A DNA stretch of 64,000 bases from contig JBAIZL010000063.1 of NCBI GenBank assembly GCA_036971475.1, positions 2,331,790 to 2,395,789 of the forward strand. The letters run 5' to 3'. The notes under the pieces were generated by a model. It worked only from the letters and a program-made list of their open reading frames with translations. It was not told the origin of the DNA and made no database searches. Both the position numbers and the translations under genes were made by a program. Shown here piece by piece: positions 27,277 to 39,200 of the stretch (the first letter of the stretch is position 1; every line of letters starts with the position of its first letter). The DNA is from Prosapia bicincta. Its lineage: Eukaryota; Arthropoda; Insecta; Hemiptera; Cercopidae.

Positions 27277-27519
27277 TGCGTACTTTTAACCACCCTACTT
27301 GCGTACTCTTACCCTCCCAGTAGGACAAGAGTACGCACTTGACAATTTTTTAAAATTTATTTTTCATTTTGATGTGTTTATTGCTAAGTAAGTGAAATTT
27401 ATAAGAATGTTACATATATAAATAAAGAATATTTTACAAAATGTTGAAGTCTGTATATTTTTTATTTACGCAGATATTCCTAAAAAATCATTAGGTGCGT
27501 ACTCTTACCCTCCCTTCCC

Positions 27520-28240
27520 ATACATTTTTTAAAAATATGTTTCATGTTCGGAACACATTTAAATTTATTTAAAATTGCTTTAAAACTACACTTATAAAAA
27601 AATTGTAAATAAAAGATAAACTTCATTCAACTATCAGTGAAAAGTTAATGATCGACACAATTACATCTTTGTTTAATTAAGTGACTAGTGGTAATAGTTA
27701 TGAACATCTAACTACAAAGTTTTACATCACTGTTGGTACCAATATTTACGAAGAAATCTTGGCAGTGAAAATATTTTATTAAATGACCAAACAGAAGGGC
27801 CAAAAAAAACTTATACAATGTTAACAACTACATAAATAAGAAAACATTGCATTGTACATCAACATTTATATTTTAACTAGCTGACTCTGAAAACCTTCTA
27901 TACTCTAAGAGTCAATGAATTGTGTGTTAACATTAACTAAACCCAACTTAGTATTTTATTAACATAATAATAGCTCAACTTATAATAGTCGATCGAAAAA
28001 AGTGTGACAATAAAAATTCTTGATTGAGTGAATTCAGATATACAATATTTTTTGTCTATTGTTTGAAAATAATTTTAGAATGTTGCCTAGCAACCAAAAT
28101 TTGGAATGAATTCAATGAAATATTTTAAGATAAGATAGAAAGTCAAATTTCATGCTATTTCTACTATGCACTTAAAAATTACATGTTGGGAAAAATTATG
28201 TCTCAATTTTCCAGTTTCATGGAGATGGGATCAATGGTTT
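27520..28240. other. no feature recognised
   Basis: AT-rich, without exon-like frames or clear repeats. Confidence 0.4.
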
Positions 28241-28269
28241 AGTTATGCATAACGCGCATACAAACATAC

Positions 28270-28432
<163 letters not shown>

Positions 28433-28439
28433 ATGGCAA

Positions 28440-30180
28440 GAGAAAAAAATTTCACATGATCTCATTGAAAATTGTGTTTAGCAGAGGACACATCTTGCTC
28501 TTTCTTTTAACTGAACCGTGCAAAACTCATAAAACCTTTTTATGTAACACTTGTAAATTTTGGTTCAGGCAATGATTAATTGTAACAAGATGGTTTCCAG
28601 ACTAGGTGTTAATAATCTTTTTTCCCATCTACGATTCAGTCATTGGTTGAATAAGTTATTATTGTACTATTGAAATAGCTTGGGTTTGTTTTTACAAATA
28701 TTTTTGTCAATGTGAATTGTAGATATTAATGTTATTATTATATTTGGTTTAGGTAGAAATCTCGTCCATGGTAAAATCTGGAATAACTAAGGTCATGGTC
28801 CTAGGGTTTTATTTTTGTAAAACACTTAATGAGTTGTTTAGGTAATGTTGGATTTTATATGCTGTTAACAGTTGTTAATTTATACTCATTTACTGGGAGA
28901 CAGAGCTTTGCTCGGATAGGACAGAACATTTATGGTAAGTTAATTAGGTGAAATACAATTTATTTACTATACAGTGTGTGAGGTTTAACGGTGTCCCTTG
29001 TTCTGCTCTAGCATTTGACTACTAGCCTAACTGAAAACATTATACAGTACATATAGTACATAGGGGTGGGAACTCTAAGAGCCACTGGGGCGGGATCCCA
29101 GATTTTCCCAGGGTTGAGAACAATGTCAATTGATTTCTCATGGCCAAAAACACAAAATAAAATTAAAAAATCAAAAATCCTTGGGCAAAAAAGAGTTACT
29201 CCGGCACCATGCTTGTTTTATAATAAAGATTCAGAGTCTCTCAACAAGGATAATGCCTATAAACCAACAATTTGCTGAATTTGTATTTATTTTTTTAAAT
29301 CTCTTACAAGATGTTTTACAAAATATTCCAGTATGCTACTTATCTGGTATAGTATCCTCACTAAAGCAAAGCATCGGTCTTGCTACAGCCTAATGCATCT
29401 CATGTCACTTCATAAAGTTCTTTGTCACATACAGCACTTATGGTAATGTTTAATTCATACGGCATCATGTAATGTTTAATTTATACTTATTGGATTTATT
29501 ACCCATATGACAAATGTATCAACATAACTACAGAAAGTGGACAAATACAGAAAGATGTAAGGGATTAAACTCAACAATTTAATTGAGAAAATCTGATATT
29601 CAATAAGAAATCACGCCGTACTTTCTGTATATATTAATTCCCCTCAATACATACATTTTCAACCCGATTTCATAGAAGTAAATTTATTTCATAACTAATA
29701 ACAAACTTGGAAATAAATTCTCACAAAATGATTTAAAAATTTTTTTGAGGTTGGTGGCAAATCAACGTTTGATTTTAAATATTGATATAAAAATGAAATA
29801 ATTAAACTTTCACTATTGCTTACTAATAACCATGTTTTCATATCTGAAGTATTTCTATTTCACTCACATAAAGTTTCTTGCTTTAGCATGAATCTAAATT
29901 TCTTAATTTTTTGTGGCATATTTAGCTCCTCTTTTGTTTTTCATTTCTTTAATTTTTGCTTCTTTGGTATATCAACTGAAAACAAAAGTAGGATTTGTTC
30001 TATTTTTATTTGTTAAAAAGTAATATAAAAAAATGTTTAATTAAATTCCTACTGAGATTAACAAGCACTATTTATGATTGTGTAGTAACTATAGCAAAAG
30101 TTTAAAGTTATAAAATAGATATTTTGACGACAACCAGATAGGGGGAAAAAAATTCATATACTTCTTTGGGAAGTAGATTT
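28440..30180. other. no gene recognised
   Basis: Short open frames at 29066-29393 and 29816-30016 carry no recognisable motif. Base composition is uniform AT-rich. Confidence 0.4.
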
Positions 30181-30185
30181 CTAGG

Positions 30186-30262
30186 TATTGGAAAGTTGGC
30201 TCAGTGCCAAGGCACTAGACTTCGAACATAAAAATTCTCTGTTTGAATCCGGCCTAGACCCG
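30186..30262 (+). repeat. tRNA-derived SINE head fragment
   Basis: GTTGGCTCAGTGCCAAGGCA resembles a Pol III A box (TGGCTCAGTGC) and GTTTGAATCCGGCC a B box, about 45 bp apart, as in tRNA-related SINEs. The cloverleaf is not intact enough for a working tRNA. Confidence 0.55.
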
Positions 30263-30284
30263 CCTAAATTTTATAATTCAATTA

Positions 30285-30465
30285 TTGAATAAATATTTTT
30301 TAAACTGTATTAACATCAATTGGCATCCACTCTTAGGTTTAAAAAATATATTTGAAATTGATTGGATGAATAAAAACGTATTTTATACGTTTAACAATTG
30401 AAAATTTTTACAAGATATATGTCAAGAGAGTGTGAACTAATAGAAGGAATATTCAAAAAGAGCAA
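30285..30465 (+). repeat. family D copy, 3' half
   Basis: Matches the 3' half and keeps the short, unexpanded tail spacer ACAAGATATATGTCAAGAGA before GTGTGAACTAATAGAAGG. This suggests the ancestral state from which TA tracts grew elsewhere. Confidence 0.6.
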
Positions 30466-30939
30466 CTTACTTATTAATGGATATCTTTGGATAAAAAATT
30501 AAAAGATACTCAAAATTACTAATCTTGCACTCTGTACATGTGCTTTCAACAATCTGATTAAAATTCTTTATGTGTAAAAATTTAACTCTTACAAAGACTC
30601 TTTATTCTTTTACTCTTTATTATAACTATCTAGTTTGAATCACAGTGAACACTGTCATAAGAAATGTAGCAAAGGATGAAATTTAAATGCTTTCATATTT
30701 CCTTTCTTATAAAAATATGAAAAACTAAAACCCCTATAAAACTAATAACCAACAGGAAAAAACAAGAATGAAGCATAAAATAGGAATGGTTCTTATTTTG
30801 TCACGTTGACTTGTTACTGATATTAGTTTGTTACTGGTGGTATCAGTTACAAAATATGGAAAATGCCAGTTCCAGTGACAATGGATCGATTGGAGGTTAC
30901 CTCTATTGCAACGGGGCAAAAAATTGCAGTCACCTGATG

Positions 30940-31190
30940 AAACAGCTGTCATTTGTTGATTTGTCGCTGTCACTGGATAAAACGACTGTCATTGGTTGAT
31001 TTGTTGCTGTCACTGGCTCTGCTCTTACAGCTCGTCTCATGGTGCCAATTATCATTCAGTGTCGTTGATTAAGGGAGAGGAAGGTTATCTCTGTTGTGAT
31101 TTGGCAAAATATCACTGTCACGATTGTAAAATTACTGAAATTTTACCACAGCTGTCATTGGTTGATAAGCCGTTGTCACTGATTCTACTC
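30940..31190 (+). promoter_or_regulatory. imperfect repeats with CCAAT boxes, possible promoter
   Basis: Diverged repeats of CTGTCATT(G/T)GTTGATTTGT and CTGTCACTGG at about 30945, 30985 and 31152. Two contain ATTGG, an inverted CCAAT box. A short ATG frame before a GTGAGG donor lies at 31316-31340. The promoter function is inferred and could equally be a repeat. Confidence 0.25.
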
Positions 31191-31341
31191 ATTTAGATAG
31201 TGTGTGGGTAGTTGATTTGTCAGGTATCAAGATAGTGACAGTGTTGTGTACAGTAGATGCTATTTCCCACTCGGTAGTTTATTCTAAATTTCATAAGAGT
31301 TTATATTTAAATAAAATGAGCCTTCCAAAACAGAAAAAGGT

Positions 31342-31920
31342 GAGGTGTGGAATCATTTAACCAGTGTGCTATGCCTGCCTGTTATTGGCACATAAAGAGC
31401 AGTCTCAGTATCCCTTGTCACCGGTAAAAGTCACTGATCCAAACCTGATGCTGTCACTAAAATCACCAATCCGTTCAAATCACAGGATCGACCGTACCTA
31501 ACATTACGATCAGTACACTCGTGAAAATGCTTTACAAAAGAAGAGCTGGTTAAAACAAACAAAACATATTTTATTTTACAGAAATACCTTTACAAAACTC
31601 ATAAAATACTTGAAAAAGAATAATGGTGATTATAAATTTTCACAACCAAAATCATGAGTAGTAGTATAGCTCTTTACTAGACACCCAAAATATTTATTTC
31701 ATGAGAGCCTACTTTCCATACCTATTCAATTGACTATAATATTTTTCATTTAATAAGAGGAACTATTTAAGAGTAGAAAAAATATCGTTTTATACGAGCC
31801 AAAGCAGACTCCTGAGCAGCAATCATATCCAGCCAATCCACAAGGGAATAGTTATGCCACTAATAATGAGCTTCTAAAATTAAAATATCTAATTTACTGT
31901 CTCAAAAGTTTCTCTTTGCT
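31342..31920. other. no feature recognised
   Basis: AT-rich, without recognisable gene or repeat. Confidence 0.4.
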
Positions 31921-31924
31921 CACA

Positions 31925-32931
31925 CAGTAAAAGCTCTTTATCCACATTCTGTTATCTGAAACATTCTGTTCCATTAACCAGCAAATTTTCAAAAACAAAA
32001 ACAAATCAGTACAGAGCCCTTCTTTGTTGTTACAAGATGTGACTCGTCAGAAATCCAGTACAAAACCAATGTCAATATGTAGGATATTTATAGGTTATTT
32101 TAATTGTCTGTCAGTTGCATTCACAGAAGTTTAGGTTTATCATTTATGTTGTAGCTTTACTGTTTACATACTTTAGTGACAATGTGTGAGAAAAAAAGTC
32201 ATTCTCAAAAAATAAAGAAAAGTTCTGACTATCAAGAGAAAACTGTCATTTGCGCAGACTAGACAGTATAAAAAAACTTCAACTTATAATCCTTTAAGAG
32301 ATGTTTCTTTAAACAATATTGAAGAGTGAATACATGCTATGAAATCACAGATGCATCACACAATGTACTGATAAATATTTAATAAGGGCAATCACAGAAG
32401 AAAGAACAGCTGACATTGAATCATCAGATGAAGAGATAGTTTAGAAAAAGTAAAGAAATGCTGCAGCTGCTTTTACAACTCTTTTAACATTTGTTAAAAG
32501 TGAGAAATGCTACTCGGTTAAGGAAGATTTGTAACTGCATATTCTACATTGAAAATTTGTTAAAAAACGGGCATCACGCATCACACAGTCAGACGTCCGT
32601 GATTATTATACACATCATTAAAACATTATAAAATCATTAGTCTTTGTATAGTTAAGTGTACTGGTGCATGTTTTATTTTAACCTTTTATGAACAAGAAAA
32701 GTTTTTAGCAATAAATTTCTTTCCTTTTTTCAATTATTTTTTTATAAATTTTATGTATGCGAGCATGTGTTTTTATTAATAGGTACGGAAATACACTAAT
32801 TGGATACAAACAAATATGGAAGATGAGATTTCAACAGTACATTCAATATTCCTTGACTTAACGTTAAAGTTCTATTATCCAGAAATTTTCAATAACGACC
32901 CCAAGGGTGCCAGATATTAGACCTTCTACTG
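31925..32931 (+). mobile_element. Tigger-type element remnant
   Basis: Left end CAGTAAAAGCTCTTTATCC and right end, reverse-complemented, CAGTAGAAGGTCTAATATCTGG form imperfect inverted repeats around 1.0 kb. Frameshifted translation near 32450-32610 (KCYS, KEDL, AYSTLENLLKNG, HHASHSQTSV) resembles the C-terminal tail of Tigger transposases. It is non-functional. Confidence 0.5.
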
Positions 32932-32939
32932 AACTTTGA

Positions 32940-33310
32940 TTTTAAGTACCATGTTTTGTGTAACATCTATACAGCATAAGTAAAAAAATCTGTACATATA
33001 ATCTGTAATGTGTTTGAGATCACAATGATTTGCCATTGTAATGAAGAAATTGAAAACTGTAGTTTCTTAAAATTTATTAAATAACATTTAAAATGTTTAG
33101 TTATTTCATAAAAAGTATAATAAAAAACTGAAGAGCAGAGTGAAGAGAATAGATGCCTGAGTTTAAATAAGAAAAATGTAACGGATTCATACATTTGACA
33201 CAGTGTGATAAAATCGGTACTGAAATGAAGAAAAAAGGACAAAGCAGTATGATAAAGGTCGTAATATAAGACAGTTCCTGAAAAGTTGCTTGTTGTAATC
33301 ATCTTGAATT
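32940..33310. other. no feature recognised
   Basis: The minus-strand open frame at 32967-33302 is Phe/Leu-rich, has no domain and lies in low-complexity AT-rich DNA. Confidence 0.35.
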
Positions 33311-33324
33311 CACTGATTAAACTC

Positions 33325-33445
33325 TAATTAAATAATACTCAACTAAGTGAATATAGAATAGAGGCTTTACTTTGTAAAAGGAACGATTGTTTCAAAACGC
33401 GTAAGCAAGTAAGCCCTATGTATTCACTGAGTTAAGTATTATTTA
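33325..33445. repeat. foldback repeat
   Basis: Arms TAATTAAATAATACTCAACT and AGTTAAGTATTATTTAATTA are near reverse complements, and the loop holds GTTTCAAAACGCGTAAGC. The ACGCGT element recalls the helix III palindrome of the hammerhead-like motifs. Confidence 0.55.
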
Positions 33446-33774
33446 ATTACAGTAATTTCATTGGGCTGTGGTTATTGTGAACTGTTATTATTGTTATTTT
33501 TAATTGTGTAGTTATGTATTGCAGGTCTGAAGATGATAATGAACCCGTTATTGAAACATTGCTTGTATAAATAAATGTACCTGATTCGCAAGTCAACTGT
33601 TTTAATTTAACAATGTCTCCTTCAGTTAAACTGAAGATAGTATTTAAGCTTCAGTGTTCACTGTAATATGAATTTAGCTATGAGTAAATAATAACATACA
33701 TGACTATAAAAAACTTACAATACGAATCTTAGCTAAACTCACTATAAGTTTAACAGTAGGTGGGTTTTGTTCAA

Positions 33775-34243
33775 TACTGGGGTTCTCGAACTATGGTACG
33801 CAAACCCCTTAGGAGTACTTGGGGCAGGGTAATAAAAAAAAAACAATTTTTATTTCTTTCTGTCTCATAATCACACAAGGTTATAATTTAATAATGGAAT
33901 TTAATTGAATACTTGTGTGGTCGAGTTACTTGGAAACAACACTGAAGACCAGTACAGGTGAATACTTTCTACCCGCAGACAAAATGTTGTGACCACTTTT
34001 CATTTGATGTTATTTAAACTTTGAGCAACCTGACAACATTCCAGAAGGAACAACTGATTGAACTATCATGTGATCTGACATTAACAAAATATATTTCAGT
34101 GCTCCGTTGTTAGATTTTTGGAAAACACTACCAAGAACTTTCAAATACTGCTGTAAAGATTCTTATTGGGTTTTCAACTCATACCTATGTGAAAGAGGGT
34201 TTTCAAGCTTAACATATCTAAAAATATTGAGAACCCCTAGATA
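33775..34243 (+). mobile_element. hAT-type remnant with dimerisation-domain trace
   Basis: Ends CTGGGGTTCTCGAACTATGG and, reverse-complemented, CTAGGGGTTCTCAATATTTT are inverted repeats. Translation near 34095-34230 gives KHYQELSNTA then YVKEGFSSLT (expected T.CERGFSSL), the C-terminal hAT dimerisation motif. A related fragment is at 49280-49600. Confidence 0.65.
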
Positions 34244-34539
34244 AATAAATACATTATCTGTTATGGTGATGATGTAAGGTGTTGGGGTTTGTTGCCTTAC
34301 ACAACCTTGACCACAACTGGAAAAGACATGGTTTAATCATACTCTTAAAATTTCATTACAGAGGCACCTTGCAAATTAAAAGATAATAGGATCAACATCA
34401 AATATTATACACAATAGAAAAACCAAATTAGGGATCAGAAATTCTGATCTTATTAGGATAAACAATAAATAATATACTGCCTCATTCTAAGGCAGTATAT
34501 TAGACTACCACTAATTACATGCAATAATTTACTGTGGTT

Positions 34540-34940
34540 TATTTCTATTAAAGAAGTAATATAAAAATTTGTTTTTAAAGTAAATTCCTACTGAGGTAAA
34601 AAAAAAATTATATCATTGTTTGTTAATTTCCAGTTTGATTCTAGTTTGTAACTTCTTGTGTGCTAGATTGTGTTTTGTAACAAGACCCTCTGATGATGAT
34701 GACATGGTCATCGAAATGTACATAAGGGTTTAATCTTAAGTAACTTGTTTTATTTGTTATTTTTGATTATTTTTGTGGTATTGGGGTTCATTTCAATATT
34801 TTTATTGTAATATATTGTACCACTGTGCTCTTGATATTGTGTATTAATTGGAGGAATAAAAACGTATTTATTAACTATTGGAAATTCATACAAGATATAC
34901 ATCATGAGAGTGTGAGCTATTAGAAGGACACCTCTAACCA
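34540..34940 (+). repeat. family D copy split by a Penelope-type terminus
   Basis: The 5' part (AAAGTAAATTCCTACTGAGG near 34577) and the 3' part (GAATAAAAACGTATTTATTA to GAGAGTGTGAGCTATTAG, 34852-34922) are separated by about 230 bp that includes the hammerhead-like motif at 34685. Confidence 0.5.
34685..34729 (+). ncRNA. hammerhead-like ribozyme motif, best preserved
   Basis: Helix I ACCCT (34685-34689) with AGGGT (34725-34729); core CTGATGA (34690-34696); one extra T; helix II GATGAC/GTCATC with ATG loop; GAA (34713-34715); helix III palindrome ATGTACAT (34716-34723); cleavage position A34724. All arms are perfectly paired. Confidence 0.7.
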
Positions 34941-34959
34941 CAAATATTTTTGTTGTAGT

Positions 34960-35000
34960 ATTATGTACATTTCAGTTACCAAGTAACCATCCTCAGAGGC
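34960..35000 (-). ncRNA. hammerhead-like motif, partly decayed
   Basis: Minus strand: core CTGAGGA (34990-34996), helix II GTTAC/GTAAC, GAA, helix III ATGTACAT (34963-34970). Helix I does not pair. It faces the degraded copy at 35068-35110, so the pair forms an inverted repeat. Confidence 0.45.
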
Positions 35001-35067
35001 ATGACAACACATACTAGTCAACAACCTAACATAATACTACTCAGAGTATGTATTGTCATATTTTTCA

Positions 35068-35110
35068 TGTCTCCGAGGATGTTTACTTGGTAACCAAAAT
35101 GTACATAAGA
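35068..35110 (+). ncRNA. hammerhead-like motif, degenerate
   Basis: CCGAGGA in place of CTGANGA and CAA in place of GAA, with helix II GTTTAC/GTAAC, ATGTACAT and helix I GTCT/AGAC kept. The core mutations should abolish catalysis. Confidence 0.4.
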
Positions 35111-36124
35111 CTAGAATAAAAATATTTGTGGTGACTATAACTGACTAATGGAATCAAAGAGAAAATTAAGGAAGTAGAGTATAAATTGAATAGGAGAGTG
35201 GTAAGGAGAGTGATAATGAAAGAATGGGGAGTGGCTGAACAGGAAATGGGAACAAGGATTTACAACATTAAAACAAATTAATGAACTCAAAAAACCAACA
35301 TGAGATAAATTTATTACAGATGTATTCTTTTAAAACCAGATAAATTTAAAAATAAATACCCCTAAAATAAAACTTACCACTGGTTGAAAAACCAAATTTA
35401 TTTTGAACAAAAAAAAACCACTGTTGTAATAATTACAACAGTAAACTGGAAAGAAAGGACCAAGTAATAAAGACACCAAATAATAGAACAAAATGAAACA
35501 ATCATGCAAATAAAAGTCCCATTTTGTGACATTAAAAAAAAATTCAATATATCAAGAAGTGAAAGGAAACAAAATGTAGATCACATGGAATTCAAATTAT
35601 CTGGACATATACTGGTCTGCGAATATAATCCTTCAATTAAAATTAAAGCTGTAATTTCAATTAAACCTTTGTTTTTAATAACAAAAGTTATATTTGAATA
35701 AGAAAATGAAAAAAGTTATATTTAAATGAAAAAATTAAACAGATATCTTAATATTTATTCCTAGAATTATTTAAAATCTTACCCAAGAACAACCTTCTTA
35801 ATGATCCATGAAGCAATAATTAAAAGGTTATAAAAACTAATAGAAAATTTTTTAATTCATAATTAATTTAATGATTAGCGAGGAAAGAAAATAGACAAAA
35901 AATAGGTATTAAACTGTATTTTTGAACTTTATAAATCATATCAATGAGGCAAAAACCTAAAATAATTAATTCTAGAAAAACACATGTGTTATTTTTACTG
36001 TTAAAAGTACAAGAATATTTTTTAAATAATTTCAAACTTAAATTTTTCTTTTTATCATAATGAATTTAAAAACTTATCTCTACAATACAGATATACAAAT
36101 ACACGGACTTTTTCAGTAGAAACA
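35111..36124. other. downstream flank of SUB1, no gene seen
   Basis: AT-rich. A minus-strand AATAAA at 35754-35759 is a possible SUB1 poly(A) signal about 370 nt after the stop. The frame at 35504-35701 has no recognised domain. Confidence 0.4.
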
Positions 36125-36204
36125 TTAACAATTCTTCAGTGCTTCCCCTATTTCAGAGGACAGTCCTTCCAATTTCCTCCATTGAGAAGCACTTAAACTG
36201 ATTC
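36125..36204 (-). CDS. SUB1: SUB1 exon 3
   Basis: After acceptor TTTTTATTGCAG, the exon completes the split Gly codon (G plus GA) and encodes ISLSASQWRKLEGLSSEIGE then ALKNC and TAA at 36125-36127. The helix with Trp and Leu packs in the PC4 dimer core. Confidence 0.92.
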
Positions 36205-39200
36205 CTGCAATAAAAAGTAATACTGTGTAATTAATTTCATCCAAATATTATTACAATCAAGGTTTAGTTTGTAATAAAATAATTTACAAGCTTGATTTTT
36301 TCAATCTACACTGAAAAATTAGTTTACAATTTAATATGTAATAAAATATTTTACAATATGAAATATTTTTTAATTTTTTAGATTAATCTATAGACGTATT
36401 TTAAAGTAACTTGTAATTTTAAAAAAAAACTGATATAATGTACAGTAGTCTTAAAATTCCGAGTCACGATAATTTGAGCTTCTGTTAAATTCGAACCTAT
36501 TCCTATTTGAGATTATTAAGTTGAAAGAAAATGATGAGTCAAGCTTCCAATAAATGTTTAGGGTCTATATCGTTACAGTATATAAGGGAAATGTGATGGG
36601 TTTCCAAGAAATGTTTATATCAATATGGTACGCAAAGAAAATGAGTCTGGCTGCCAAGAAATGTTTATAGTAATATGGTATGCAAAGGAAACGAGTCAAG
36701 CTTCCAAGAAATGTTCATATAGAGTTCTAAAAACTTATTTAAAGCATTTTTAATTATCTATAGCATTAGGGTTCATTCAAACTTCTATTTTTTCTAATGC
36801 ACAGTAACGTATTTCTGTGTAATCAGAGTTTTCGGTAATGCAAGGGGGTCTCGGTTCCATCTACCTCGAATTATAGAGACTCTACTGTACTAGTAAAAAT
36901 TATAAGGCTGGTAGGCAGGTCTAACCTGTATTGAACATGTTTTCCAGTCCCTTTATGACAAAATTACTTAGAGAACATTGTGTAAAGATGGTATATACTT
37001 TATCCTCTAAGGAACAAGAACCTTGATATAAAAATGTGTGAACTGTAAATACAGTAGAACCTCTCTAATTCATCACATATGTAACCGAGGGAATGACGAT
37101 TTCGGGGAAAAGACAAATTACAGAAATCATAAAATGACCATGTAATTGTGGGTAAGCATGTAACATCAATATGTAAATAGGTATAATATAGGTATAACAG
37201 GTGTAATATAAATTCTTGAATTTTGTAGTCCATTACGTTCGGTAAATCTTATTAATCACTTAAACAATAGTTTATGACTATCCGAACTTTAAATTTAGTA
37301 AATTTGTTAAAATTGGCTGAGACAGAACGTTTTCGACCGCACTGTACCGATCTTCATCAGTGTCTTCTGCTTGGAGATGTCGGGTCAAGCGGTGACGGTC
37401 TTAAAGGTATATTTTCAATAGTATCAAAGAGTATGTGTGACTTGTATTGTGTTTGTCCATTTAACATGTTTGTACCTTGTGTTTTTGTGTGTCTGTAAAT
37501 TTCATATTGTTCTAGTGTGCTGAGATGTGTAGGATATCTAGGTTATCGTAAACGTCTGTGTATTTGTGTCGCGCCTCCTTTATGTGATTGTAAAATGTTG
37601 AGTTAGTGTTCTGTTTGTGTTCCTCGACTCTTTGTTTAAAAAAACAAACCTGCGACCTGTTTGTCTAATGTAGAACTTGTTACATTCATCGCAGTTCAGT
37701 TTGTATACGCCTGGTGCTTGTAGTTTATCTTTGTTGTTGGTGTTGTGTTGAATTTTGTAAATGTTTACAGGAAACCCATAACGACAGACACACTTATCCA
37801 CAACACCTCAAACCACCCTATCCAACACAAACATGCTGCCTTCAGATCCATGCTCCATAGACTTAAAGAAGTCCCAATGACCACAGAAAACATAAAAAAA
37901 GAACTAGACACAATTAAATATTTAGCATACACAAATAGATACAACACCACATTAATAGACAAACTATGGTACAAAATACAAAAAAACACTAAAATTTACA
38001 CTACAGACAGGGAAAACAAATATATCACATTACCATACATAAACAAAAAAACAAACAAAATAGCCCGTAAATTTCAAAAAATAGGATACAAAATAGCATA
38101 CAAAACTAATAACAAGTTACATTACAAAATACAACACAACACCAACAACAAAGATAAACTACAAGCACCAGGTGTATACAAACTGAACTGCGACGAATGT
38201 AACAAATTCTACATTGAACAAACAGGTCACAGCTTTAAACAAAGAGTCGAGGAACACAAACAGAAAACCAACTCAACATTTTACAATCACATAAAGGAGG
38301 CGGGACACAAATACAGACGTTTACGATAACCTAGAAATCCTACACATCAACAAAAAAGGACCACATCTCAACACACTAGAACAATATATAATTTACATAC
38401 ACACAAAAACACAAGGTACAAACATGTTACACAATGGACAAACACAATACAAATCACACATACTCTTTGATACTATCAAAAACATACCTTTAAAACCGTC
38501 ACCGCTTGACCCGACATCTCCAAGCAAAAGACACTGATGAAAATCGACACATGCTGTCGAAAACGTTCTGTCTCAGTGAAGTTCGAATAGTCATAAACTA
38601 TTGTTTAAATATAATATAAATGCTGTACTTACATCATTCATGTCAGCCAAAAAAAACTCAACAACACTATTCCTCAACTATACTAGCCTATAGCATAGTT
38701 CGTAATTACAAATACAGTATGTTACCCATTATTTTCATAAAAGACATAAAAAAACATTATTACAGTACCTTGCATGAACAATAAGCAAATAAAATAAGGT
38801 ATATTAAATCTTAATTAATCACTTTTACATTAGTTTATAACTATCTAAACTTTAATTTTGTAAATTTGTAAACCTTACTGAGACAGGACATATTCGATCA
38901 ATCAGTGGTTATCTTCATCACTGTCTAAATTTTTCGCTTGGAGTTGTTAGTTTAAGGGGTGGCGTATTTTAAGGCAGGTTTTTGATAGTATCAAAGAGTT
39001 TGTGTGATTTGTATTGGGTTTGTTTGTTTAATATGTTTATATTTTGTGTTTTGTGTGTTTCCAAACTAATGTAAAAGTGATTAATTAAGTTTCACCGAAC
39101 ATAATGGACTACAAAATTCAAGATATTAAATCTAATTACGTTTCAGATAAAAACCTGTCATTTTCTTTTGTTACTAAAGAATCATTTTCTGATAAACACC

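Larger units (their letters stand above)
24750..27515 (+). mobile_element. pogo/Tigger-type transposon with PHD finger
   Basis: The ends are marked by GGTGGGTAAGAGTACGC on the left (24755-24771) and GCGTACTCTTACCCTCCC on the right (27497-27514). Eight copies of the GTACGC-containing motif occur in all, at about 24760, 24778, 25122 and 25146 upstream of the gene and 27278, 27301, 27325 and 27497 downstream. They are in both orientations and are probably transposase-binding sites. Exact termini and TA target sites could not be fixed. The element encodes an intron-containing transposase. Confidence 0.8.
37256..39060 (+). mobile_element. Penelope-like element cluster, inverted copies
   Basis: Three parts: a minus-strand 3' end (37256-37745), a plus-strand copy with RT tail and endonuclease plus 3' end (37746-38610), and a second minus-strand 3' end fragment (38810-39060). 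The first two form a head-to-head inverted repeat of about 480 bp. Such partial inverted duplications are typical of Penelope-like elements. The hammerhead-like motifs are at 37320-37365 and 38529-38573. Confidence 0.75.

Noticed and set aside
30186..30262. Functional tRNA gene
   Set aside because: A- and B-box-like segments are present but stems do not pair as a cloverleaf; better read as a SINE head.
33325..33570. Additional intact hammerhead motifs near 33395 and 33525
   Set aside because: The 33525 site has CTGAAGA and GAAAC but helix I does not pair; the 33395 site lacks the CTGANGA core.
38890..38940. Third hammerhead motif of the Penelope cluster
   Set aside because: The core reads GTGATGA and the GAA/helix III part is altered, so it is only a decayed trace.
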